Assembly: GCA_902783295.1 (NCBI GenBank)
Contig: CACZQT010000445.1
Location: 1 to 24,888, forward strand
From: an uncultured Lachnospiraceae bacterium
GTDB lineage: Bacteria > Bacillota > Clostridia > Lachnospirales > Lachnospiraceae
Reading direction: 5' to 3'
DNA length: 24,888 nt
Position numbers and translations under genes: made by a program. This document shows positions 14,190-21,512 of this stretch, piece by piece; position 1 is the stretch's first letter; the number at the start of each line of letters is the position of its first letter. The notes under the pieces were generated by a model. The model was given only the letters and a program-made list of their open reading frames with translations, was not told where the DNA came from and searched no databases.

Positions 14190-17100
14190 TCAGGAATCGC
14201 GGGCGATTCCTGTTTTTCTCTTTCTGAACAGATCTGCCGCCCTTTTCCGTAAAGGCTTTCTGTAAAACAATCCTGCAGATGGAATCACAGCCAGCACGGC
14301 CAGAAAAAGGATTTCAGGAATAATTCCTTTCTCTCCGGGATCACCAAAACCGAAGCCGCTCTGCCGGATAGTTACCGTTCTGGCAAAAGGATAATCCGGC
14401 AGGAAGCTGTATTCTCCACCTTCATCTTTTTCTTCGGTATCCAGTACATTGCCGGCCAGGTCCGTCAAAAGGATCTGCACCTCCCTTTCCTCACCTTCTG
14501 TCACCTCAAAACTGCCGCGTATATGCGTGGGATCCGCAAAATCCTCCTTTTCCCAGACAGTCTGTCCGTCAACCCTGGCTTCCGCCCGGCAGATACCGGA
14601 TGCGTCGAAGGCTTCCACCTGTACGGTCCTTGAGCTTCCCCGCAGCTGCGAATGTTCCAGACCGTTCACTTTCACGAGTTCCGGCTTTGTGGCATCGACG
14701 CGGAAGGCCAGTTCATAGCCGGCGGACTCACTTTCTTCCGCATTATGTCCTGCCATGTCCGCGGAATCCAGCCGGAGCCGGTAGGTTCCGTCTGCCGAAA
14801 AGTCGGAAGGGTGTATTCTGTAAATATAACAGTAACCGGCACCGCCCGGCCAGATCTCCTCTGTGCGGAGAATTTCTTCTCCTTCCAGAAGAACATCCCG
14901 GCTCCCGTCTTCCCGCTGCACTGCCGCCCTGGCCTTTCGCAGGCGGCTGGGATTATACTCCCGGATGACCAGTTCTCCTTCCAGGACCCCCGGCCGGGAC
15001 ACCGCCGTCAAAGAGCCGGTTCCGGGGACATTCTTATCAGTTTCCGCTGAAACGGACTGCGCTGGTTCTCCTTCCACCTGATACACCGACCCAAAGCGGT
15101 TGACCTGAAAGCAGAACGTCTTTTCCTGGCGATTTCCAGCCAGATCCCAGGCGCAGACAGAGAGCGTATACCATCCGTCATTACTGATTCCTCCTGCATC
15201 TCTGGGTGGAATGGTAAAGCGCAGGCTATCCGCGGAATCTCCTTCTTTCTGCGGGAGTATTTCCCCGGTCACATCCTCCCGGGAAATCCCGGGACTTTCG
15301 GCCTTGTCCGAAACTGCGTCCGGCCGTGCGCGAAAGAGCGACAGGCTGTATCCCTCCAGGTCTTCACCTGTAAAAGAAAGCTCCACCTCTGCGTCCGGAT
15401 CCGATGCATAGCCATCGAATCCCAGAATCCCATTTTCTTCCAGGCCTGAAAGATGCCACAGTTCCCCTGCCCGCGTATCTATGATGAAGGAAAGGGGAGC
15501 CGCACTGTCCGAAACCGGAAGGGCAGACAGGTTTCCGCTTTGGTCCTCCGCTTCAACCTCCAGCGTATACGCTCCGTCCCGGTCAAAGGTGATTTCCGCC
15601 AGGTGCAGACTGCCCTGGTCCGTCCATCGGACAGCCGGTACCGGGAGCTCTCCCGCCTCTCCATAAGCTGTCTGCCGGATCTGCACCAGGTTACGGTCAA
15701 AATGCGCATCTTCTATGACGATCCGGGCTGTACGGGGTTCACGGAAATATTTCCCGTTCCGGACGTCATTATTGTCATATTCTACAGTAATACGAGGAGC
15801 TACCGTGTCCACATCCAGCGCCATCACCTGCGTTGTCCTGGCGCCTTCCCAGTCCTCTACCTCCAGTTCTACCTGTACCAGGCCTTCCATCCCGTCCGAA
15901 GGGACTACCATAGATCCTTTCCACCCGCTCACCCCCTCTGCAGGACTGTCTTTTTCCAGAAGGATCCCGGTCGTAGAAGGTTCTATATCCCCCACCGGCT
16001 GTACCCGGTAAGAGATTTTCCGGATACCTGCCGACTCCGGAAGTTCCGCCACCCGGATACCTACCGGTACATTCTGCTGATAGGCAGTTTCTCCCTCCAG
16101 GGGAGCCGGTATGAGTAAAATCTCCTGCCGGTCAGCAGAAAAGCCCGCGCGGGGCGTGTCTGCCTCTGAAGAGGCCTCTTCAGAAGAAGGAGCAGGCTTT
16201 TCCGGCCCGGTCGTTTCTGTCCCGGAAAGCTCCGAAACGTTTTCATCTGCTGTGCTGAACTCAGGAACAGTCTGTTCCGGAAAGCTCCCTTCTATGGATC
16301 CGGCAGCTTCTTCCCCATTCGGATTCCCCTGATCCTCTCTGTCCGGAACACTTATTTCAGATTCTTTCCTGTCAGGAAAGGATTCAGATTTTCCTGTTCC
16401 CTGTTCCTCTGGGAAAACGTTCGTGACCGGTTCCCTTTCTCCGGAAGTCCGCTCTTCCGAAAACGTATTCTCCTCCAGTACTTCTTTCGGGAAATCCGTC
16501 CGCACAGGCTTCTCTTCGGCATCTATAAGCGTCAGTTCTTTGGAAGAATCATTCTGTACCGGCTCTTCCGAAAGAGTTTCAAGCAGCGGAAGTTCCTCTT
16601 CGGGTTCCGTTTCCGAAATCAGCTCCACCACGATTTGCGTAGACGGTTCCGTTTCAGGCTCTGCAGGTATCTCTGTTTCAGCTGCCGGCTCTGTTTCCGC
16701 AGGCTGCTCCGGCTGCAGCGGTTCTTCCACAGGTTCAGTCTCTGCCACCGGCTCTGTTTCCACGGGCGATTCCGTGTCTGCCGCCGGTTCTGTCTCCACC
16801 GTCGGCCCTGTTTCCACGGGCGATTCCGTGTCTGCCGCCGGTTCTGTCTCCACCGCCGGCTCTGTTTCCACGGACGATTCCGTCTCCGCTGCCGGCTCTG
16901 TTTCCACGGGCGATTCCATCTCCGCTGCCGGCTCTGTTTCCACAGGCGATTCCGTGTCTGCCGCCGGTTCCGTCTCCGCTGCCGGTTCAGTTTCCACAGA
17001 CGATTCCGTCTCCGCTGCCGGTTCTGTCTCCACCGTCGGCCCTGTTTCCACGGGCGATTCCGTCTCCGCTGCCGGTTCTGTCTCCGCCGTTGGTTCTGGT

Positions 17101-17753
17101 TCCACGGGCGATTCGAGCTCCGATGACGGCTCTGCTTCTTTAGATTCTCCACTTCCTGCCGACAGCTCTGTCTCCGTCACCGGCGCTGTCTCAACGGACG
17201 ACTCGATCTCCGATGACGGCTCCTCCTCTGCCGGTTCTTCCGTTTCTGTCACCGCTTCGGTCTCTACAGGCGACTCAGTTTCTGACGGTTCCGCATGATC
17301 TGCTGCAGGTTCTGTCTCCGTCACCAACTCTGTTTCCACTTTCTGCCTGGCTTCCGCTGCCGGTTCTGTTTCCTCGGGAGGCTCTGTTTCCGCAGGCTGT
17401 GCCGCTTCAGACAGCACTGTTTCATCAGAAAGGCCGGTCTCGTCCTCCAGCGGAATCAGTTCCAGCGCAATATCCTGCTGCTCTCCTTGTTCCGGAATTA
17501 CCTTTTGCCGGTCTGTCTCTTTCAGAACCGCTTCCTCAAAGATCATTTCTTCCAGAATCACTTCTTCCGGCTGAACTTCTTCCGGAAATGCTTCCTCCAG
17601 CCGTATTTCCTCCGAGATCATTTCCTCCGGAAATTCTTCGGAATGAATCGGCATCGGCAGCTGTCCTGCCGCAAGAATTACGGACAGCAGCAAAGCCAGC
17701 CTTCTTCCTGTCACCTTCCTTCTGTACTTGTTCGTGTTCGGTTTTTTCCGCAT
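14190..17753 (-). CDS. Large secreted acidic repeat protein with Ig-like modules and C-terminal membrane anchor
   Basis: A 1187-residue protein I cannot name. The N-terminus is a signal peptide (RKVTGRRLALLLSVILAAGQ, cut probably near residue 38). Residues about 39-110 are Glu/Ile/Leu-rich. About 115-385 are built of Glu-Thr-Glu-Pro units such as VETEPAAETESP, forming an extended acidic stalk; a further Ser/Glu-rich stretch runs to about 540. About 540-1130 look like several beta-sandwich Ig-like modules (DTVAPRITVEYDNND, DGAYTLEVEAEDQSGNLSAL, DGWYTLSVCAWDLAGN, GTYRLRLDSADMAGHN). A single helix (about 1144-1165, IIPEILFLAVLAVIPSAGLF) and an Arg/Lys-rich tail anchor it; there is no LPXTG motif. 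The ATG has AAGGAG seven bases upstream; nine more in-frame codons back to a TTG are unlikely. It is a single gene with its own promoter. Adhesion or wall spanning is inference. Confidence 0.85.
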   Translation of the reverse strand: MRKKPNTNKYRRKVTGRRLALLLSVILAAGQLPMPIHSEEFPEEMISEEIRLEEAFPEEVQPEEVILEEMIFEEAVLKETDRQKVIPEQGEQQDIALELIPLEDETGLSDETVLSEAAQPAETEPPEETEPAAEARQKVETELVTETEPAADHAEPSETESPVETEAVTETEEPAEEEPSSEIESSVETAPVTETELSAGSGESKEAEPSSELESPVEPEPTAETEPAAETESPVETGPTVETEPAAETESSVETEPAAETEPAADTESPVETEPAAEMESPVETEPAAETESSVETEPAVETEPAADTESPVETGPTVETEPAADTESPVETEPVAETEPVEEPLQPEQPAETEPAAETEIPAEPETEPSTQIVVELISETEPEEELPLLETLSEEPVQNDSSKELTLIDAEEKPVRTDFPKEVLEENTFSEERTSGEREPVTNVFPEEQGTGKSESFPDRKESEISVPDREDQGNPNGEEAAGSIEGSFPEQTVPEFSTADENVSELSGTETTGPEKPAPSSEEASSEADTPRAGFSADRQEILLIPAPLEGETAYQQNVPVGIRVAELPESAGIRKISYRVQPVGDIEPSTTGILLEKDSPAEGVSGWKGSMVVPSDGMEGLVQVELEVEDWEGARTTQVMALDVDTVAPRITVEYDNNDVRNGKYFREPRTARIVIEDAHFDRNLVQIRQTAYGEAGELPVPAVRWTDQGSLHLAEITFDRDGAYTLEVEAEDQSGNLSALPVSDSAAPLSFIIDTRAGELWHLSGLEENGILGFDGYASDPDAEVELSFTGEDLEGYSLSLFRARPDAVSDKAESPGISREDVTGEILPQKEGDSADSLRFTIPPRDAGGISNDGWYTLSVCAWDLAGNRQEKTFCFQVNRFGSVYQVEGEPAQSVSAETDKNVPGTGSLTAVSRPGVLEGELVIREYNPSRLRKARAAVQREDGSRDVLLEGEEILRTEEIWPGGAGYCYIYRIHPSDFSADGTYRLRLDSADMAGHNAEESESAGYELAFRVDATKPELVKVNGLEHSQLRGSSRTVQVEAFDASGICRAEARVDGQTVWEKEDFADPTHIRGSFEVTEGEEREVQILLTDLAGNVLDTEEKDEGGEYSFLPDYPFARTVTIRQSGFGFGDPGEKGIIPEILFLAVLAVIPSAGLFYRKPLRKRAADLFRKRKTGIARDS
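16754..17113 (-). repeat. Tandem 18-bp based repeats (54/36-bp higher order) in the surface-protein stalk
   Basis: Read on plus, units begin CTGTTTCCACGGGCGATTCC or a close variant at 16754, 16808, 16862, 16898, 16934, 16988, 17042 and 17096, so spacing is always 54 or 36 bases, multiples of 18. Copies 1 and 2 are identical for 48 bases (16754-16801 and 16808-16855). The unit encodes the six-residue Glu-Thr-Glu-Pro/Ser-type repeat of residues about 214-334. High identity suggests recent expansion or ongoing homogenisation. Confidence 0.9.
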
Positions 17754-17946
17754 TACCTGGCTCCTTTCTTTTTTCGGCAAAGAACCGGCAATGATATACC
17801 TTCCGTGCCAGGGAAGGCCTCTCCGGCTCCCTGATCCTGTGGTTCACTTTTTCGGCGGCACGCATCCTCTCCTTTCCATTCCACAAATCCCCAATAAGCT
17901 TTCTTCACCTCCGCCGGTAATAATTCCGGGAAGCTGCGGTTCTTTT

Positions 17947-17975
17947 TCTATATCACAATCCGGAGCTTCTGTCAC
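17947..17975 (-). promoter_or_regulatory. Promoter of the surface-protein gene
   Basis: The -35 box GTGACA (17970-17975) and the extended -10 TGA-TATAGA (-10 hexamer 17947-17952) are spaced 17 bases. The resulting leader is about 190 bases. It holds an eleven-codon frame starting MERRGCVPPKK and no riboswitch that I recognise. Confidence 0.6.
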
Positions 17976-18093
17976 GCAACATGCTGTCAACCGGATTTCC
18001 CAAATTCACAGAAACCGAACAGGTTCTGTACACGCCATGTACGAGCCTTGTGACGCACTCCCACCACTTTCGCTTCACTGGTTTGTTATTTAT

Positions 18094-18132
18094 CTCCCTC
18101 CCCTGCAGGGGAGGGAGTCTTCTACGCCCAAA
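18094..18132. repeat. Intergenic repeat copy A with a perfect 24-base palindrome
   Basis: CTCCCTCCCC, TGCA and GGGGAGGGAG form a perfect palindrome (18094-18117). The part from 18101 to 18132 recurs at 20815-20846 with 28 of 32 bases identical, ending CTACGCCCAAA here. Both copies are in the same orientation and in gaps between genes. The palindrome is complete only in this copy. Together with the promoter, leader and terminator, this accounts for the otherwise gene-free 17754-18220. Confidence 0.7.
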
Positions 18133-18137
18133 ATAGA

Positions 18138-18187
18138 AAAGAGGTTGTAAAAACGCGGAAATCATTCCGGGTTTTCACAACCTCTTT
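18138..18187 (-). terminator. Long terminator after the radical SAM gene
   Basis: AAAGAGGTTGT plus GAAAAC pairs with GTTTTT plus ACAACCTCTTT, a 17-base stem with one G-U pair. An inner CGGAA/TTCCG stem caps it. Read on minus it runs into TTTTCTATTTT. The arms are also A- and T-rich outside on the plus strand, so it may work in both directions. Confidence 0.88.
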
Positions 18188-18220
18188 TACAGTCTCTTTA
18201 TTTCATTTGTATACCGGACA

Positions 18221-19699
18221 TTACTCCGCCCGGCCGCCTTCCTGTCCGGAATGCTCAAACGCAGCCAGTTCCGGATGCTCTTGTTTTTCCTTTGTGTAGT
18301 TCTCATACGCGGGCTTCTTATGCACCTGCGACGCCCAGATTTCCTCTGCTGCAGGCGCCCAGTCCTTCGCGTACTGTTCACATTTTCCCGTCAGGTGATA
18401 TACATCTTCCGGCGCTTCCTCGTTTGTCTGATGTGCTCCTGTTTTTTCTATAATTTCACGGAGCAGCTGAGGATTCTCGAGCATCGGACAGGGTCTAAGA
18501 TGATTCCTGTTAAACGGCTGCCCTTCATGATACGCCATGAACAGCGGGCTCTGAAGCATCTCCAGAATACTGTTGTCATGGATGTTTGTATCCGAGAAGT
18601 GGATGAAAACGCAGGGTTCCGCATCCCCATTGGCATTGATATGGAAATAATTCCGTCCGCCGGCAATGCAGCCTCCTACAAATTCTCCGTCATTCTGGAA
18701 ATCCATCGGGTAGAAATCAATATCACATTCGGGAGAACGGATATAGCGGATCCGGTCTATCATCTTCCGGCGCTGTTCCACCGTAGGCATCAGTTCAGGA
18801 ACCGCGTTGTTCCCTACCGGCATGTAATGGAAATAAAATCCATACCTGGCTCCTTTGGCTGCCATAAGGCGGAGGAACTCATCACTGGTTACGGCTTCAA
18901 TATTCTCCCGCGTATAGCAGACAGAAATACCGAAAACAATCCCGTATTTCCGGAGCAGATCCATCGCTTTCATAACAGCTTCATAATGACCTGTACCGCG
19001 CCGGGCGTCATTCGTATCCGGAGTTCCTTCGATGGAAAGCTGGAAAGTGATATTTCCCAGGCGTACGATTTCACGGCAGAGCTCTTCATCGATCAGCGTC
19101 GAGTTGCTGTACAGGGCAAAAAAGCAGTCATTGTGTTTTTCTGCCAGGCGCAGGATATCCTTCTTGCGGACCAGAGGCTCCCCGCCGGTCAGCATATACA
19201 GATGCGGTCCCAGATCTTTTCCCTGTGAAACGATCTTGTCCATATCTTCAAAGGAAAGGTGGCTCTTGGCGCCGTAGGTGCCGGACCAGCACCCTTTGCA
19301 GTGCATGTTGCAGGCATTGGTCGGGTCAAAGAGAATCAGCCAGGGAATATTGCAGTTGTATTTTTCACGGGTAGCCCGGATCGTTCTGGTACCTCTGAAA
19401 AAGGTTTCATAACCCAGATTCAGCAGCATCTTTTTCGCGAACTGCGGATTCGCCTCATCTATCACACGGTTCAGGAAACGCATCCAGCGGTTATCCGGAT
19501 TCTGTATACCCTGCCTTACTTTCTCGAAAGATTCCTTTTTGATTCCTTTTCCATAGAATTTTTCGGCCACATCCAGAATGTCCAGATAAGCCTTTGTCCT
19601 GTCTTCCGCCCTGCTGATCTTCTTGTACAGACCATCTACCAGCGTACTCATGAACTGCCTTTCAGCAGCGTGCGAAAGATTTTCCGCCAATGTTGCCAT
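18221..19699 (-). CDS. Radical SAM protein with SPASM-like extra cysteines, substrate unknown
   Basis: A 492-residue radical SAM enzyme. The SAM-cluster cysteines are 130, 134 and 137 (DPTNACNMHCKGCWSG), followed by YMLTGGEPLVRKKDIL (about 169-184) and QLSIEGTPDTNDARRG. A helical N-terminal domain of about 110 residues precedes the barrel and shows no match I can name. The C-terminal part has cysteines 344 (GGCIAGG), 363 (GDAEPCVF), 404 (LRPCPM) and 440 (TGKCEQY), which could hold an additional [4Fe-4S] cluster as in SPASM enzymes. No peptide precursor or partner gene lies next to it, so a peptide maturase role is unsupported; a small-molecule or lipid substrate is equally open. The ATG has GGGAG nine bases upstream. 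It is a single gene with its own promoter and terminator. Confidence 0.88.
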   Translation of the reverse strand: MATLAENLSHAAERQFMSTLVDGLYKKISRAEDRTKAYLDILDVAEKFYGKGIKKESFEKVRQGIQNPDNRWMRFLNRVIDEANPQFAKKMLLNLGYETFFRGTRTIRATREKYNCNIPWLILFDPTNACNMHCKGCWSGTYGAKSHLSFEDMDKIVSQGKDLGPHLYMLTGGEPLVRKKDILRLAEKHNDCFFALYSNSTLIDEELCREIVRLGNITFQLSIEGTPDTNDARRGTGHYEAVMKAMDLLRKYGIVFGISVCYTRENIEAVTSDEFLRLMAAKGARYGFYFHYMPVGNNAVPELMPTVEQRRKMIDRIRYIRSPECDIDFYPMDFQNDGEFVGGCIAGGRNYFHINANGDAEPCVFIHFSDTNIHDNSILEMLQSPLFMAYHEGQPFNRNHLRPCPMLENPQLLREIIEKTGAHQTNEEAPEDVYHLTGKCEQYAKDWAPAAEEIWASQVHKKPAYENYTKEKQEHPELAAFEHSGQEGGRAE

Positions 19700-19727
19700 T
19701 CTTTATCGCTCCCTTTTCATCCCCAAT

Positions 19728-19756
19728 ATTATGAACACTTCATGAAGATGTCTGAA
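19728..19756 (-). promoter_or_regulatory. Promoter of the radical SAM gene with palindrome in the spacer
   Basis: TTCAGA (19751-19756) and CATAAT (19728-19733) are spaced 17 bases. The spacer holds the perfect 10-base palindrome CTTCATGAAG (19738-19747), a plausible repressor site. Confidence 0.5.
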
Positions 19757-19799
19757 TACATCTCTTTTTTTACAGACGCTTGTCTGATTTCATTCTGTC

Positions 19800-20690
19800 T
19801 CAGTCTTTCCGCGGTTCCTGCCCCCAGAAGAACATAGCCACCGTACCGGGTCCGGTATGACTGCCGATCAGATTTCCGATATCAAAAATCCGGACTTTTC
19901 CTTTGCACTTCGGGAACTTTTCCTCGATCAGATTCTTCACGGCTTCCGCATCCTCATGGCAGGCGGAATTCGAAATAAAGACACTCTGATCATAATCGTA
20001 TCCGCCTTCCGCCTCTTCTTCCATCTTTTCCACGATGGCATGGATGACTTTCTTTTTGGTACGGATCTTCTCCTTGACCTCCAGCTTCCCTTCCGGTGTG
20101 ACGCACATCAGCGGGCAGATATGCAGCATCTTTCCGAAAGCGCCTGCTGTTTTTGAAATCCGCCCTCCGCGGATAAAGAAGGTCAGATCGCTGGAGAAAA
20201 ACCAGTGGATGCTTCTGTGGCGGTTTTCTTCCGCCCACTTATAAACTTCATCTATGGAGCAGCCTCTGTCCCGCATTTCCGCCAGCCGTTCCATAATCAG
20301 ACCGTAACCGGAAGAAGCGGATAAAGAATCAAGTACCAGAAGCTTCCTTTCCGGATATTTCGCCTGCAGATCTTCCGCCGCGATCATAGCAGACTGATAC
20401 GTTCCCGAAATTCCGCTGCTGAGGCTCAGATGCAGAACATCTTTTCCCTGTTTCAGGAATTCTTCAAAATAGTCGGAGTATTCCCCCACACTGATCTGGG
20501 ATGTGCGGGTCATTTCCCCTTCCACCATACGTCTGTAAAACTCCTGGAGGGGAATCGTCTGTCCCAGATCGTCCATGTATGATTTTCCGCCCAGTTCATA
20601 ATGGAAACAGATAAAAGAAATCTTATGTTCTTCCAGAAAAGCTCTGGATACATCTGCCGGTGAACTGCAGCTTAAAACAAATTCCGCCAT
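19800..20690 (-). CDS. DegV family fatty-acid-binding protein
   Basis: DegV proteins bind a fatty acid and, as FakB-type subunits, can present it to a FakA kinase. The 296-residue protein opens MAEFVLSCSSPADVSRAFLE. It has MTRTSQISVGEYSDYFEEFL, the ligand-binding LSLSSGISGTYQSAMIAAED (about 95-115), LVLDSLSASSGYGLI, FFIRGGRISKTAGAFG and the C-terminal IGSHTGPGTVAMFFWG. All are family hallmarks. The start ATG at 20688-20690 has AGAAGG six bases upstream. The frame stays open for 93 more codons through the promoter and the intergenic repeat, which is not coding. It is a single gene divergent from the small membrane-protein gene. No FakA is visible here. Confidence 0.93.
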   Translation of the reverse strand: MAEFVLSCSSPADVSRAFLEEHKISFICFHYELGGKSYMDDLGQTIPLQEFYRRMVEGEMTRTSQISVGEYSDYFEEFLKQGKDVLHLSLSSGISGTYQSAMIAAEDLQAKYPERKLLVLDSLSASSGYGLIMERLAEMRDRGCSIDEVYKWAEENRHRSIHWFFSSDLTFFIRGGRISKTAGAFGKMLHICPLMCVTPEGKLEVKEKIRTKKKVIHAIVEKMEEEAEGGYDYDQSVFISNSACHEDAEAVKNLIEEKFPKCKGKVRIFDIGNLIGSHTGPGTVAMFFWGQEPRKD

Positions 20691-20783
20691 TTTGTACCTT
20701 CTCCCTATTTGCGTGTTCTGTCCGGGTTCCGACTTCATGAATTCTGCGCATCTCGTTTTAAAAACCAGATACAGGATGGTTTT

Positions 20784-20812
20784 ATTATACAGCAAGTCTC
20801 CAGCCGTTTCAA
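20784..20812 (-). promoter_or_regulatory. Promoter of the degV-family gene
   Basis: TTGAAA (20807-20812) and a perfect TATAAT (20784-20789) have exact 17-base spacing on the minus strand. The -35 box abuts the intergenic repeat copy at 20815-20846. The untranslated leader is about 85 bases. Confidence 0.85.
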
Positions 20813-20814
20813 GC

Positions 20815-20846
20815 CCCTGCAGAGAAGGGAGTTTTCTACGGCCAAA
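20815..20846. repeat. Intergenic repeat copy B
   Basis: A 32-base copy of the element at 18101-18132 with four mismatches, running from CCCTGCAG to CTACGGCCAAA. It lies between two divergent promoters (degV to the left, the small membrane protein to the right). The left half of the palindrome seen in copy A is lost here. Confidence 0.65.
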
Positions 20847-20850
20847 CCTC

Positions 20851-20879
20851 TTGTTCCTTTGGTTTTGTTCTGCTATGAT
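20851..20879 (+). promoter_or_regulatory. Promoter of the small membrane-protein gene
   Basis: TTGTTC (20851-20856) and the extended -10 TGC-TATGAT (-10 hexamer 20874-20879) are spaced 17 bases on the plus strand. The start codon lies about 100 bases downstream. Confidence 0.7.
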
Positions 20880-20981
20880 GCAGAAGACACCCGGCTCACA
20901 CCTGTCCGCAGGCTGCCGTGCACTCCACCGGATCCCTGCCGCCCTGCCGGCCGGATCCACAGCGACCAAGGAGGTTCCCCT

Positions 20982-21482
20982 ATGGCTTTTCTCAGAAATA
21001 CCTCTTCAGAGGACAGCACGTATACCGGAGAAACCTACCATCCTTCCATGGATGAGCAGGATTTCCAGAATCTCCGCACCCGGGAAAAGGGTTACTCCAT
21101 GATTGCAGCCATTCTGCATGTCCTGATAGGACTGCTTCCTGCCATGGCCTTAAGCTTTGCACCGGTCGCTGTGTGCTACATACTGGGGCTCCTCCTCGTC
21201 ATCCGGATGACACTGCGATACTACCGCGCTCCTTCTGAGGCAGTCCCGCTTTCCAGGCCTCAGTATCTCCGCTTTGTCGTGAACCCGGGGCGGATGTGCA
21301 ATGCAGTACGTATCCTGGCATTCCTGACCCTGATCCTGAATATCATCTTTACGTTCCGTTACCAGATCGGAATCGGTCCCTGGTTTATTGTTCAGATTGT
21401 CCTTCTGCTCCTGGAAGCTCTGGCCCTGCAGTTCCTTTTCCGGCTGCAGAGAGGGGTGCAGTGGGACGCAGAAACACCGTAA
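20982..21482 (+). CDS. Unrecognised small integral membrane protein
   Basis: A 166-residue protein I cannot assign. The first 40 residues are hydrophilic and acidic (MAFLRNTSSEDSTYTGETYH onward). Four hydrophobic segments follow: about 42-58 (MIAAILHVLIGLLPAMA), 60-77, 110-126 (ILAFLTLILNIIFTF) and 133-152 (PWFIVQIVLLLLEALALQFL). Conserved-looking points are RYYRAPSEAVPLSRPQYLRF between helices 2 and 3. The ATG has AAGGAGG seven bases upstream, while the frame upstream crosses the promoter. It is the only plus-strand gene here and is convergent with the AEC transporter gene, with 30 bases between them. Confidence 0.8.
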   Translation: MAFLRNTSSEDSTYTGETYHPSMDEQDFQNLRTREKGYSMIAAILHVLIGLLPAMALSFAPVAVCYILGLLLVIRMTLRYYRAPSEAVPLSRPQYLRFVVNPGRMCNAVRILAFLTLILNIIFTFRYQIGIGPWFIVQIVLLLLEALALQFLFRLQRGVQWDAETP

Positions 21483-21512
21483 GTTCAGGTTTTAGTTTCC
21501 AGGTTCCGGGTC

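Noticed and set aside
14190..14250. LPXTG sortase signal at the end of the surface protein
   Set aside because: The C-terminus has a helix and basic tail but no LPXTG-like motif before it.
16754..17113. CRISPR-like array
   Set aside because: Spacing alternates 54/36 with no unique spacers; units are coding repeats.
16619..17152. Arg/Gln-rich minus-strand frame and Cys/Arg-rich plus-strand frame in the repeat region
   Set aside because: Further shifted readings of the same repeats.
16423..17298. Serine-rich plus-strand protein (SVSTGDSVSAAG repeats), an adhesin look-alike
   Set aside because: Antisense of the Glu-Thr-Glu-Pro repeats; repeat units of 18 bases keep all frames open. The minus-strand reading has the signal peptide, anchor and ribosome binding site.
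17536..17886. 116-codon minus-strand frame at the front of the surface-protein gene
   Set aside because: Out of frame with the signal peptide and runs through the untranslated leader; no features.
20691..20969. N-terminal extension of the DegV-family protein
   Set aside because: Would translate the promoter and the intergenic repeat; the ATG at 20690 has the ribosome binding site and the family N-terminus.
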